From Bacteroidia bacterium (GTDB lineage Bacteria; Bacteroidota; Bacteroidia; Bacteroidales; GWA2-32-17): 64,000 bases of DNA. The notes under the pieces are model-generated. The model was not told the origin of the DNA. It was given only the letters and a program-made list of their open reading frames with translations, and did not search any database. Each line of letters opens with the position of its first letter. Within the stretch, counting starts at the first letter, position 1. Location: contig JACREQ010000059.1 of assembly GCA_016218155.1 (NCBI GenBank), forward strand, positions 177,303 to 241,302, read 5' to 3'. The position numbers and the translations under genes were made by a program. This document shows, one piece after another, positions 1 to 8,878 of this stretch.

Positions 1-573
1 TTATTACTTTGGAATATATTTTCTTCAGGAATATCAGGTGCAGGAAATAGTATGGTGTCAAATGCAAACATTATAAATAAAATTTATTTTCCCCGGTTAA
101 TTATTCCTATATCTGCTGTTTTGGTGTCGTTATTTGACTTTGTTATGGCATTCCTAGTATTTATTGTTATGATTATTTATTATCAGGTTTCAATAAATTT
201 TATTTTATTTATTCCATTGTTGTTTTTGAGTATTCTTATTACTGCTATTTCAACATTTGGGATAGGATCGTTACTTGCTGCTTTAAATATTAAGTATCGT
301 GATTTCAGATATATCATTCCATTTATGGTTCAGGCATTATTGTTTTTAACTCCGGTAATTTATCCTGTATCCATTGTTAGTAAAGTTTGGTTTAAATTTA
401 TTCTTGCATTAAATCCGATGTATTCAGCAATTGAATTATTCAGACACTCGATAATACAGAAATCATTAGATTTTAATTTAATTATTATAAGCATCTCTTC
501 AGCTGTTATATTGTTATTAATAGGAGTAATATATTTTAGAAAAACAGAATCTTATTTTGCCGATTTAGCTTAA
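1..573 (+). CDS. wzm: ABC-2 type polysaccharide exporter permease, 5' end missing
   Basis: Membrane subunit of an ABC transporter that exports a lipid-linked glycan across the inner membrane. The reading frame is already open at base 1, so the true start lies outside the window; the methionine at base 52 is internal. About 190 codons remain. The visible part has a cytoplasmic-loop motif (NIINKIYFPRLIIP) typical of Wzm/TagG permeases, followed by hydrophobic segments around 20-50, 55-75, 85-110 and 145-165 of the portion after base 52. The stop codon abuts the ATG of the Wzt-like ATPase, so the two are translationally linked. The family call is firm; the glycan substrate is unknown. Confidence 0.9.
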   Translation, partial: LLLWNIFSSGISGAGNSMVSNANIINKIYFPRLIIPISAVLVSLFDFVMAFLVFIVMIIYYQVSINFILFIPLLFLSILITAISTFGIGSLLAALNIKYRDFRYIIPFMVQALLFLTPVIYPVSIVSKVWFKFILALNPMYSAIELFRHSIIQKSLDFNLIIISISSAVILLLIGVIYFRKTESYFADLA

Positions 574-1773
574 ATGAAACCAATATTAGAAATACAAAAT
601 ATATCTAAAAAATTTCGTATTTATCACGAGAATCAACCTTATTTGAGTTTACGTGACTCTTTGACTTCTTTATTTAAAAAGAGTAAAAGCAGTTCCGAAG
701 AGTTTTATGCATTAAAAGATGTTTGTTTTGATGTTTTTCCAAGTGAAAGTATCGGTATTATTGGAAAAAATGGTGCAGGTAAATCAACTCTTTTGAAAGT
801 TCTATCAAAAATAACTCCACCATCTTCAGGTAAAATTGTTTCAAGAGGAAGAGTTGCCAGTTTATTGGAGGTGGGCACTGGATTTCATCCGGAATTGAGT
901 GGCAGAGAAAATATTTTTCTTAATGGGTCGATTTTAGGGATGAAGCAAAAAGAGATATTATCAAAATTTGATGAAATTGTTGATTTTTCGGGAACAGAAA
1001 AATTTTTAGATACCCCATTAAAAAGATATAGTAGTGGAATGCAATTGCGTTTAGCATTTTCTGTTGCTGCATTTTTGGAGCCAGAGATATTGGTTATTGA
1101 CGAAGTTCTTGCAGTTGGAGATGTTGAATTTCAAAAAAAATGCATTGGAAAAATGGAAGATGTAAGTAAAAGCGGAAGAACCATTTTATTTGTAAGTCAC
1201 AATATGGCTGCTATTCAATCCCTTTGCACAAATGCAGTTTATCTTTCGCAGGGCAAAGTATTAAATTATGGCAAATCGCATGAGATAATTAATCAATACT
1301 TAAAGGATAATTTGTCTAATACTAATTTTGAGAAAGGGAAAACAAACAAAAACACTTATGTTAAAAAAGTTAATTTAGACTGTTGCATTCAGGATCTTAT
1401 CGAATTAAGTATTGAAATTTATAGTAAAGAAGCAAAAAAAGCTGCAATAGACATCAGATTATATACTTTTAACGGGGAACCTGCTGCATTTGGTTCAATT
1501 GGTACTTTTGATCAAAACAAAATGCTAACATTAAATTGCGGAATAAACACATTCAGTTTGCAATTAACAACAAGCAGTATAGCAAATGGTCTTTATTATA
1601 TTTCTATCGATTTAACAAATCCTGATAAAGAATATTTTGATAGAATAGAACAGGCACTATTTTTTGAAATTTCAAATTCGCCAGGAGGTGCCGGAAGCAG
1701 GGTATTACTTCAGGAATGGAATTATGGTTATTATAAATTACCACTATTTTTAAAAGGCTATGAACAGGATTAA
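574..1773 (+). CDS. wzt: Wzt-like ABC exporter ATPase with C-terminal glycan-binding domain
   Basis: ATP-binding subunit paired with the upstream permease. Visible motifs are Walker A GKNGAGKST (residues 64-72), signature YSSGMQLRL (152-160), Walker B ILVIDE (172-177) and the switch histidine in FVSHN. The nucleotide-binding domain ends near residue 245. About 140 further residues, predicted beta-rich, match the position of the Wzt C-terminal domain, which in characterised O-antigen exporters binds the modified non-reducing end of the glycan. At 399 residues it is the length of a full two-domain Wzt rather than a short KpsT type. It overlaps the next gene by 14 bases. The several methyltransferases nearby fit a model in which a terminal modification is what this domain reads; that link is inference. 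Confidence 0.93.
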   Translation: MKPILEIQNISKKFRIYHENQPYLSLRDSLTSLFKKSKSSSEEFYALKDVCFDVFPSESIGIIGKNGAGKSTLLKVLSKITPPSSGKIVSRGRVASLLEVGTGFHPELSGRENIFLNGSILGMKQKEILSKFDEIVDFSGTEKFLDTPLKRYSSGMQLRLAFSVAAFLEPEILVIDEVLAVGDVEFQKKCIGKMEDVSKSGRTILFVSHNMAAIQSLCTNAVYLSQGKVLNYGKSHEIINQYLKDNLSNTNFEKGKTNKNTYVKKVNLDCCIQDLIELSIEIYSKEAKKAAIDIRLYTFNGEPAAFGSIGTFDQNKMLTLNCGINTFSLQLTTSSIANGLYYISIDLTNPDKEYFDRIEQALFFEISNSPGGAGSRVLLQEWNYGYYKLPLFLKGYEQD

Positions 1774-2470
1774 TTATACCTTATTTAAAGTTATCAGAAA
1801 GGTACTTTATTCTGGTTATTTTTGGCCGGTTAGATTAAGAGAGGCTCTTTTTCTGGAAATAAAATCACCAAAAATAAATTATATAGATATTGGAACTTAT
1901 GATGGAAGTTTTTTTGAAATTATTAGAAAAGAAAAAAAAATAAATAAAGCCGTACTTATTGAACCACAAGTTGATTTGTACAATAAACTATGTGAAAAAT
2001 ATAAAGAGAATCAAAATGTTTTGATTTTTAATGAATTGCTGGGAAACAAAAAACAGGTGTCTGAATTTTATATCAATAATTTAAAGGCAACATCTTCCAT
2101 TTTTAAATTTAATGATGATATTGTAGGCAAGGATTTAGATAAAACATGTATTGAAAAAGAAAAAAGAAAAACTAACCTTTTAGACGAATTAGTTCCACCT
2201 GATATGAAAAAAATTGATTTGCTAAAAGTTGATGTTCAGGGTGCAGAGTTATTAGTACTTCAAGGCGCTGAAGAGACATTAAAAAAAACAATCGCGTTGT
2301 GGATTGAGGTTTCTTTTAAAAAAATATATGAAGAAAGTGTTCTTTTTAGTGAAATAAAACTATGGTTAGAAAACAGAGGATTTTTCATGAAAGAAATACA
2401 TCCGGGATTCAGAGCCATAAATGGAGAGTTATTACAAGCCGATTGCTTATTTAAAAAAATTGAAAAATGA
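1760..2470 (+). CDS. FkbM-family SAM-dependent methyltransferase
   Basis: Probable O-methyltransferase acting on a sugar of the exported glycan. It has a SAM-binding motif I variant (YIDIGTYDGSFF, about residues 40-52) and the FkbM signature KVDVQGAELLVLQGAE near residue 160, where the acidic residue and glycine are conserved in the family. The length of 236 residues is normal for a single-domain FkbM enzyme. The start overlaps the end of the Wzt gene and the stop overlaps the next ATG, so it is in the middle of a translationally coupled operon. It is the first of three FkbM-type enzymes in the cluster. The methyl acceptor cannot be told from sequence. Confidence 0.85.
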   Translation: MNRINYTLFKVIRKVLYSGYFWPVRLREALFLEIKSPKINYIDIGTYDGSFFEIIRKEKKINKAVLIEPQVDLYNKLCEKYKENQNVLIFNELLGNKKQVSEFYINNLKATSSIFKFNDDIVGKDLDKTCIEKEKRKTNLLDELVPPDMKKIDLLKVDVQGAELLVLQGAEETLKKTIALWIEVSFKKIYEESVLFSEIKLWLENRGFFMKEIHPGFRAINGELLQADCLFKKIEK

Positions 2471-3309
2471 TTTACCCTAGAATTATATTTCCTATAAAAC
2501 AACGGCTATTTTGGAAAGGTGTTAGAAAACGGCTTAAATCATGGGATAAAATTGTCGAAGAAAAGGAGTCTACAAAAATAATAACAACAGACAACATAAG
2601 ATTTAACCTGTATAAGGATGATGTACTATCAAAATTAATTTATGCCGAGAATTTTGAATGGGCTGAAAAAGAATGGTTAAAGTCCTTTTTAAAACCTGGT
2701 ATGATTTGTTATGATTTGGGTGCAAATATTGGTTTTTATACTTTATTGTCAGCATATTTAACTTTTCCGAACGGAAAAATTGTATCATTAGAACCTGTAA
2801 GTAAAACATTTGACAGATTAAAAGCTAATATAGACATTAATGACAAAATCTCAAATTGTGTAAGTTGTTACAAGATTGCAGCTTCAAATAGCGCCGGTGA
2901 ACTTGAAATATTTACAGCCTCAAAAGATTTACACGCATGGAATTCTTTGGTTGCACCACAAAATAAAGATGAGTTTATTAAAGAAATAATAAAAACAATA
3001 AGTTTAGATTCACTTTTTGAGAATGAAAATTTACCGGTGCCCGATTTTATTAAAATAGATGTAGAAGGGTGGGAAGAGAATGTATTAATCGGAGCAAAAC
3101 ATATTCTTACAAAATTTTCGCCCACTCTTTTAATTGAGTTTACTAAAGACAATTTATTAAGAGCTGGTACATCATATCAAAAACTAATAAATATCCTTTC
3201 CGATTACGGGTATAACCTATATGAATACTTACCCCGTTATAAGAAGCTAGTTCTTGTAGATGACTGGAATTTCGAGCATAAAAACATTATTGCAATAAAA
3301 AAACTGTAA
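2467..3309 (+). CDS. FkbM-family SAM-dependent methyltransferase
   Basis: Second FkbM-type methyltransferase of the polysaccharide cluster, 280 residues. The SAM-binding loop reads YDLGANIGFYTLL (about residues 78-90), followed by the acidic SAM-ribose position in SLEP, and the family signature KIDVEGWEENVLIGA lies near 195. It is only distantly similar to the preceding methyltransferase, so the pair is unlikely to be a recent duplication and probably methylates different positions. The ATG overlaps the TGA of the previous gene (ATGA), and the stop shares one base with the next start. Substrate unknown. Confidence 0.87.
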   Translation: MIYPRIIFPIKQRLFWKGVRKRLKSWDKIVEEKESTKIITTDNIRFNLYKDDVLSKLIYAENFEWAEKEWLKSFLKPGMICYDLGANIGFYTLLSAYLTFPNGKIVSLEPVSKTFDRLKANIDINDKISNCVSCYKIAASNSAGELEIFTASKDLHAWNSLVAPQNKDEFIKEIIKTISLDSLFENENLPVPDFIKIDVEGWEENVLIGAKHILTKFSPTLLIEFTKDNLLRAGTSYQKLINILSDYGYNLYEYLPRYKKLVLVDDWNFEHKNIIAIKKL

Positions 3310-4259
3310 TGTTAAAACCACAAATCTCAATTATCATCCCCACCAAAAACCAGGGACAATTTATAGAGGAAACTATTCTTTCTATTCTAGATCAAAATTA
3401 TCCAAATTTACAGTTAATAATTATTGATGGTAATAGTAGCGATAATACTACCGAGATTATTAAAAAATATGAGAAGCAGATAAGTTATTGGGAAAGTAAA
3501 TCAGACAGCGGTCAGTCGGAGGCAATAAACAGAGGACTAGAGACGTGCACAGGGGAAATCGTTAACTGGATTAACAGTGATGACAAACTCAATAAAAATG
3601 CTTTGAATGAAATTGTAGAGTGTTATAATAAATCTCCACAAGCAAATTTATTTGTTGGTCAAACAATTTTTTTCGATGAAACAAGAGAAATTCAAAAATC
3701 CGGTCCAATAATATTCTCATCTCCCGAAAAAACATTTGGTTTTGGACAAATAAACCAACCTGCAATGTTTTATAAAAGGGAGGTTTTTGAAAAAATCGGA
3801 AAAATTAATGAAGATTTTCATTTTTGTATGGATCTTGATTTCTGGCTTAGATATTTAATGACATACTCTACTAATAAAATATCAATAACAGAGAATGTAT
3901 GGATATATTTTCGTTTTCATAACAATTCAAAAACTGTAACAGATAAACCACAATTTGAATATGAAAAGGAATTACTATATAAACATATATTCAATGCAAG
4001 TAATCTAAAATATAAGTTGTTAAACAGCAGTGAGTCGCCCAGCAAAATAAATCAAAGTGTTTTTCCTGAAAAATCATTGCTTGATATAAAACTTTGTCGT
4101 AATTATCATTATTTGTGGAGAGCAGATGAGTTAAGTATTAACAGAAGAAAAAAAGATGCATTTCGCTTTTGGAAAAGAGTTAATCCAGTTAAACCTGGTT
4201 TCGGTGAATGGAAAAGATATTTGGCAGTATTTAAAAATATTATTAATGTATTTAAATGA
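3309..4259 (+). CDS. Family 2 (GT-A) glycosyltransferase
   Basis: Transfers a sugar from a nucleotide-sugar donor during glycan assembly on the cytoplasmic face. The N-terminus has the GT2 pattern SIIIPTKNQGQFIEETI with a following IIDGNSSDNT, and the metal-binding DxD-like motif is NSDDK near residue 93. The later MDLDFWLRY motif (about 176-184) is the acidic region that often holds the catalytic base in this subgroup. The C-terminal 100 residues lack a clear domain. Length 316 residues. It sits in an unbroken coupled operon, sharing bases with both neighbours. Donor and acceptor unknown. Confidence 0.9.
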   Translation: MLKPQISIIIPTKNQGQFIEETILSILDQNYPNLQLIIIDGNSSDNTTEIIKKYEKQISYWESKSDSGQSEAINRGLETCTGEIVNWINSDDKLNKNALNEIVECYNKSPQANLFVGQTIFFDETREIQKSGPIIFSSPEKTFGFGQINQPAMFYKREVFEKIGKINEDFHFCMDLDFWLRYLMTYSTNKISITENVWIYFRFHNNSKTVTDKPQFEYEKELLYKHIFNASNLKYKLLNSSESPSKINQSVFPEKSLLDIKLCRNYHYLWRADELSINRRKKDAFRFWKRVNPVKPGFGEWKRYLAVFKNIINVFK

Positions 4260-5056
4260 AAGAGTCTTCCGAAATAGCTGTATTAGTACTTTCTTGTGAT
4301 AAATACAAGGATTTATGGGATCCGTTTTTTGATTTCTTTTTTAAATATTGGGCCGATTGTCCCTATAATGTTTATTTAGCTTCAAATAAAATAAAATATG
4401 AAAGACAAGGCGTTACATCATTACTAGCAGGTGAATTAACAAATTGGAGCAATGAAACTTCAATTATTTTAAATCAAATTAAAGAAGAGTATGTAATTGT
4501 TATACTAGAAGATTATTTTATTTATAAAACGGTTAATATTTTGCAACTTGAGAAATGCTATAAATTCTTAAAAGAAAATAATGGGTTGTTTTTTCAACTT
4601 GCAATTTTTCCAACTGATCATAGGGAATGGTGGGATTATGATTTAACAAATGATAAAGAAATCGGAAAAATCAAAAAAAATCAGACATATAGAATAAATT
4701 TACAAATTGGAATTTGGTCAAAAAAAGGGATGTTAAATGTTATAAAAGAAGGAGAATCCCCTTGGGAGTTTGAGATAGAAGGTTCTAAACGAAGTAATAA
4801 TTTGGAAATGAATTGTTATTGTTTGTTAGATAATTTAAATTTAAAATATGTTCACGGACCTATTACATATTTATGCACTGCATTGTCTAGGGGTGTTTGG
4901 ATGAGAGAGGCGATTGGTTTGGCTAAAAAAAACAGTATAGTATTAGACATTACAAAAAGAAAAGTTGAGAGTAGATGGGATTATTTAAAAAGAAAAGTAT
5001 ATTTTGCAATGCCATTTAAATTCAGAAAGTATATGGATTTTATTAAAAGTTTATAA
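4256..5056 (+). CDS. Putative glycosyltransferase-like protein of unknown family
   Basis: A 266-residue protein I cannot place with certainty. It begins with a beta-strand-like stretch, IAVLVLSCDKYKDLW, and later has VIVILEDYFIY (about residues 80-90), which together resemble the nucleotide-binding half of a GT-A fold with an acidic E-D pair. No signal peptide or membrane segment is visible. It is aromatic-rich and basic toward the C-terminus. The ATG overlaps the previous stop (ATGA) and it lies between two GT2 genes, so a role as a sugar transferase on the same glycan is the most economical inference. A non-catalytic cluster protein remains possible. Confidence 0.6.
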   Translation: MKESSEIAVLVLSCDKYKDLWDPFFDFFFKYWADCPYNVYLASNKIKYERQGVTSLLAGELTNWSNETSIILNQIKEEYVIVILEDYFIYKTVNILQLEKCYKFLKENNGLFFQLAIFPTDHREWWDYDLTNDKEIGKIKKNQTYRINLQIGIWSKKGMLNVIKEGESPWEFEIEGSKRSNNLEMNCYCLLDNLNLKYVHGPITYLCTALSRGVWMREAIGLAKKNSIVLDITKRKVESRWDYLKRKVYFAMPFKFRKYMDFIKSL

Positions 5057-5072
5057 TTACAAAAAATAATTG

Positions 5073-5972
5073 ATGAAAAAACTGCCATTTGCTTCTATAA
5101 TAATTCCATTTTATGGTAAATGTTCAGTTTTAGCAGAGACATTAATATCATTAATGAACCAAACAGAAAACGATTTTGAAATTGTTTTAATAGATGATGA
5201 ATCTCCCGAACCTGCTAATGAGTTAGTTCAAAATTATCGTGATACTCTGCAAATAAATTATTTAAGAATTAAAAATAAAGGTCGTGCAGAAGCCAGAAAT
5301 GTTGGATCACAAAGTGCAATAACAGAAATTTTGATTTTTTTAGATTCAGACATGATAGTAGAACCGAACTGGTTTTTTACCGTAAAATCATATATTTTAA
5401 AATATCCTCATACTGTTTTGGTTGGTGATGGCGATAGAAATAAGGAATGGGCAATTAATACATTTTCAAAATATCTAATTTGTATAGAAAAAAGCTGGAG
5501 AAAACTGTTTGATGAATCACAACCTATTTCTTTAGACAATTTTAAATTTAGTGCATGCCATCTTGTAATTTCAAAAGAGTTATTTTGTAAAGAAGGTGGC
5601 TTTAATAATAACCTTTCGGATGGTGAGGATTTTGAATTGGGTTTTCGTATTCTGACTAAAGGCTATAAGGTAGAATATATGAAAGATGCTATTGTTTGGC
5701 ACAACGACTTTCCTGACATTAAGATGTTTGCCAAAAGGTTATTACAATACAAAAAATCAGTTGAAAAAATAGTGGCAATTAATCTTGTTCCTCAAAAATA
5801 TTTTTTAACCAAAAAACATAGTTTATTTAAACGAACAGTATCTTTATTTTTAAATAACAAAGTGGGTCATTGGTTAATATTACAATTGATTAATATGATA
5901 GAAAATAAAAGCTATATTTCTGAAAGAAGTAAATTTAAGTGGTATTCATTATTTTTATTTATTAGCAAATAA
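5073..5972 (+). CDS. Family 2 (GT-A) glycosyltransferase
   Basis: GT2 enzyme for surface glycan assembly, about 299 residues. The start is taken as ATG at 5073 rather than the TTG three bases earlier. The motif FASIIIPFYGKCSVL opens the Rossmann-like half; IDDESPEP and the DxD motif LDSDM (about residue 90) should bind the divalent metal and nucleotide-sugar. A GEDFELGFRI stretch near 190 is the acidic acceptor-side motif (ED) typical of this family. It is separated from the previous gene by only 16 bases and shares one base with the next. Sugar specificity is unknown. Confidence 0.9.
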   Translation: MKKLPFASIIIPFYGKCSVLAETLISLMNQTENDFEIVLIDDESPEPANELVQNYRDTLQINYLRIKNKGRAEARNVGSQSAITEILIFLDSDMIVEPNWFFTVKSYILKYPHTVLVGDGDRNKEWAINTFSKYLICIEKSWRKLFDESQPISLDNFKFSACHLVISKELFCKEGGFNNNLSDGEDFELGFRILTKGYKVEYMKDAIVWHNDFPDIKMFAKRLLQYKKSVEKIVAINLVPQKYFLTKKHSLFKRTVSLFLNNKVGHWLILQLINMIENKSYISERSKFKWYSLFLFISK

Positions 5973-7111
5973 TGCATGTAGTTTTTGTTTTGGCAAATTG
6001 TAATACAGCACCTTATTTTAATTGGTTTGCTGAAGAATCATCTTTACGAAAAGATATTGAGTTTTCTTTTGTTGCAATGACGCCGGAATTTCCAAAAATG
6101 ATAGAAGATGTAGCTAGATTTGGATGTAAAGGATACTGGGTTAAATACGACTATTTGAAAAGACGATCAAATATTATTAAAGCAACATGGAATCTTTACA
6201 AACTATTTAAAAAATTAAAACCAACAGTTGTTCACACCCATTTGTTTGATGATAGTCTAGCTGCTCTTTTTGCCGCAAGATTAGCAAATGTTAAAGTCAG
6301 AGCAATTACTAAAGGTGACACTTCTTATCATTATTTATATACGCCCAAGTGGGTAATATTTGATAAATTCAATAATCGCAATGCAACTAATGTTATAGCA
6401 CCATCAACAGAGTCTTTAAACTTTATTCTGGAAATAGAAAAATGTAAAAAAAAGAAAGTTACTTTAATTCATCATGGTATACCTGCAAATAATTTTATAA
6501 ACAAAACACAAATTGAAATTGATGAATTTAAATCAAACTTGGGAATAAAAAATAAATTTGTTGTAGGCTCAGTTTCAAGGTTTATAAAATGGAAAAATCA
6601 AATCGATATTTTAAAGGCAATTATATCTGTTAAAAAAGAAATTCCTGAAATATTTCTTTTATTGATAGGAATGGGTGATTATAAGACTGAGATAGATGCT
6701 TTTATAAAAGATAATGATTTAGTGTCAAATGTTAAGATAATTGAAAAGGTAGATTATGATAAAATGCCTTTAATTTTTTCCTGCTTTGATGTGTTTCTGC
6801 ATGCAGCTTATATGGAGCCTTTTGGATTTGTAATTGCAGAAGCTATGATGGCAGGCATACCTGTTGTTTCTACACCAACAGGTGCTGCAAAAGATGCAAT
6901 TATGCATTTAGAAAACGGATATTTAGCAGAATATAACAGTCCTGAGTCACTTGCAAATGGATTAAAATATTTTTTTATAAACAGACAGTCTAAGCCTTTT
7001 TTAAAAGCTCGGCAAACTGCCTTATCTTTGTATGATTTTAAAATGATGTATAATAATTACGAAAAACTGTATTTAAAGGCTATTGATGAAAAAGTTACTA
7101 AGAATTATTAG
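5972..7111 (+). CDS. Family 4 (GT-B) glycosyltransferase
   Basis: Retaining glycosyltransferase of GT-B fold, 379 residues. The N-terminal Rossmann half includes VVHTHLFDDSLAALFAA, and the C-terminal donor-binding half carries VGSVSRFIKWKNQ and the family EX7E-like motif EPFGFVIAEAM, followed by GIPVVSTPTGAAKD. These are the standard GT4 landmarks and none is disrupted. No membrane segment is seen. It lies in the middle of the coupled polysaccharide operon and overlaps the next FkbM gene by 26 bases. Donor and acceptor sugars cannot be read from the sequence. Confidence 0.92.
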   Translation: MHVVFVLANCNTAPYFNWFAEESSLRKDIEFSFVAMTPEFPKMIEDVARFGCKGYWVKYDYLKRRSNIIKATWNLYKLFKKLKPTVVHTHLFDDSLAALFAARLANVKVRAITKGDTSYHYLYTPKWVIFDKFNNRNATNVIAPSTESLNFILEIEKCKKKKVTLIHHGIPANNFINKTQIEIDEFKSNLGIKNKFVVGSVSRFIKWKNQIDILKAIISVKKEIPEIFLLLIGMGDYKTEIDAFIKDNDLVSNVKIIEKVDYDKMPLIFSCFDVFLHAAYMEPFGFVIAEAMMAGIPVVSTPTGAAKDAIMHLENGYLAEYNSPESLANGLKYFFINRQSKPFLKARQTALSLYDFKMMYNNYEKLYLKAIDEKVTKNY

Positions 7112-8006
7112 ATCGTTTATTCCTTTAAATTTTATTGTCAGAGTAATAATAAAATTTAACTATAAGGTAGCTTCATTTATTTATAAGGAAGCCACTAATC
7201 ATTGGGTATTAAGCGGAACAGTGAAAATTAATTTGCCAGACAAGAATTCATTTCGCATATTTTCAAAAGGAGATGATTTTATACCAAATCAATTATACTG
7301 GAAAGGATTTAATGGGTATGAAAAATCGATCGATATATTCTGGTATTTTGCTAAAAGCTCAAAGATCGTAGTTGATATTGGAGCTAACATTGGATTATTT
7401 TCTATAGTTGCAGCAAAAGCAAATATAAATGCAATGGTATATTCATTCGAGCCTGTTGAAAGAATATATAATAGACTTTTAAAACAAATTAAATTAAACA
7501 AAATTGAAAACATTTACCCAGAATGCTGTGCTATAGGAGATACTTCAGGAACCATATCATTATTTATTCCCGAAGGGAAAGCAATGGCACTTGCATCATC
7601 AGCAAAAGAAGGTTGGCTTGAAGGCTCAAAGGAATTTAAAATTAAGTCTTATACACTTGATGATTATAAAACAGAAAAGAAGATTACAAAAATTGATTTA
7701 ATTAAAATTGATGTCGAGTTATATGAATATGAGATTTTTATGGGGATGAAGAAAATTCTTGAAACTGATAAACCTATTATATTTTGTGAAATCTTATTGC
7801 CGGAAAGTGAAGGAGTAAAAGGTCATTTTAATGCAGACAGCTATTTAAAAGTAAACAAATTATTAAATGACTATAATTATAATATTTATCTTATTCACGA
7901 AGGGGCTCTTATAAAAATAAACGAGTTTGAATTTAATCCGATTGAAAGAAACTATATTTTTCTGCCCTTTGTTTTACCTAAAGTTTTTAATCCAATTTGT
8001 GTATAA
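7086..8006 (+). CDS. FkbM-family SAM-dependent methyltransferase
   Basis: Third FkbM-type methyltransferase of the cluster, about 306 residues. ATG at 7086 is preferred to the TTG just before it; either way the gene begins inside the preceding glycosyltransferase. The SAM motif is VVDIGANIGLFSIVAA (about residues 95-110), followed by SFEPVE, and the FkbM signature appears as KIDVELYEYEIFMGM, with ELYE replacing the usual EGxE. That change in the signature may alter activity or acceptor, but I cannot judge which. The N-terminal 60 residues are basic and partly hydrophobic, which might aid membrane association. Confidence 0.85.
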   Translation: MKKLLRIIRSFIPLNFIVRVIIKFNYKVASFIYKEATNHWVLSGTVKINLPDKNSFRIFSKGDDFIPNQLYWKGFNGYEKSIDIFWYFAKSSKIVVDIGANIGLFSIVAAKANINAMVYSFEPVERIYNRLLKQIKLNKIENIYPECCAIGDTSGTISLFIPEGKAMALASSAKEGWLEGSKEFKIKSYTLDDYKTEKKITKIDLIKIDVELYEYEIFMGMKKILETDKPIIFCEILLPESEGVKGHFNADSYLKVNKLLNDYNYNIYLIHEGALIKINEFEFNPIERNYIFLPFVLPKVFNPICV

Positions 8007-8878
8007 TGCCTTTAGTTTCAGTTGTTATACCGGCATATAATGCAAGTAAATTTATTAACGAAACTATTTTATCGGTTTGTAATCAGTCTTTAGTTGATTT
8101 AGAAATTATTGTGGTTGATGATGGTTCTACTGATAATACAGCTGAAATAATTCAAAATATTGCAATTAAGGAAAATCGGATTAAATATTTATTTCAAAAA
8201 AACTCAGGAGTTTCATCAGCTCGAAATTTTGGTTTTAAAAATTCTTCAGGAAAGTTTATCGCATTCTTAGATGCAGATGATTTGTGGCTTACTAATAATC
8301 TTACAAAAAAAGTTGAGGCACTTAATACTGCAGAAGAACACTATGGGTTAGTTCATTCGGATGTGCAAATAATTGATTCGAAAGGTGTTGTTACTGCACG
8401 TTGTTTATGTGGAAAAAAAGGAAAGGTACTTGATGATTTGTTATTGTGGAATGGGACTGTAATACCAGCTCCTAGCAGTATTCTTTTAAAAAGAGAGGTG
8501 TTGGATAAAATTGGATTATTTGATGTAGAATTATCGACTGCTGCCGATCAGGAGTTTTTTTTCAGAATAGCTTCCCAATACCATATTGAAAGATTACCAG
8601 AGAAATTAGTGCAATATAGGGTTCATGATTCTAATATGCATTCAAATATTGCTCTGATGGAAAGTGATCACCTGCTTGCATATAAAAAAGCAAAAACGAA
8701 TAAATTGTTTAAAAGCAAAATTTTTGAACTTCATTGTTTCTCGAATTTATACATTATCTTAGCAGGTAGTTGGTGGAAAAACGGAAAAAATAAATCAAGA
8801 GGAGCTTATTTTTTAGCTAAAGCTTTACTTGTTTATCCTCCATCATTTTTTAAACTCTTCAGAAAATTAATGGCATGA
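8006..8878 (+). CDS. Family 2 (GT-A) glycosyltransferase
   Basis: GT2 enzyme of about 290 residues. I use the ATG at 8006, which overlaps the TAA of the previous gene, not the upstream TTG. The opening MPLVSVVIPAYNASKFI, then VVDDGSTDNT and the metal-binding LDADD (about residue 88), are textbook GT2 motifs. The acidic region near TAADQEFFFRIA is the likely catalytic-base segment. The last 50 residues are basic with aromatic residues, consistent with membrane-surface contact. The stop overlaps the next start (ATGA). It belongs to the same coupled operon as the neighbouring transferases. Confidence 0.92.
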   Translation: MPLVSVVIPAYNASKFINETILSVCNQSLVDLEIIVVDDGSTDNTAEIIQNIAIKENRIKYLFQKNSGVSSARNFGFKNSSGKFIAFLDADDLWLTNNLTKKVEALNTAEEHYGLVHSDVQIIDSKGVVTARCLCGKKGKVLDDLLLWNGTVIPAPSSILLKREVLDKIGLFDVELSTAADQEFFFRIASQYHIERLPEKLVQYRVHDSNMHSNIALMESDHLLAYKKAKTNKLFKSKIFELHCFSNLYIILAGSWWKNGKNKSRGAYFLAKALLVYPPSFFKLFRKLMA

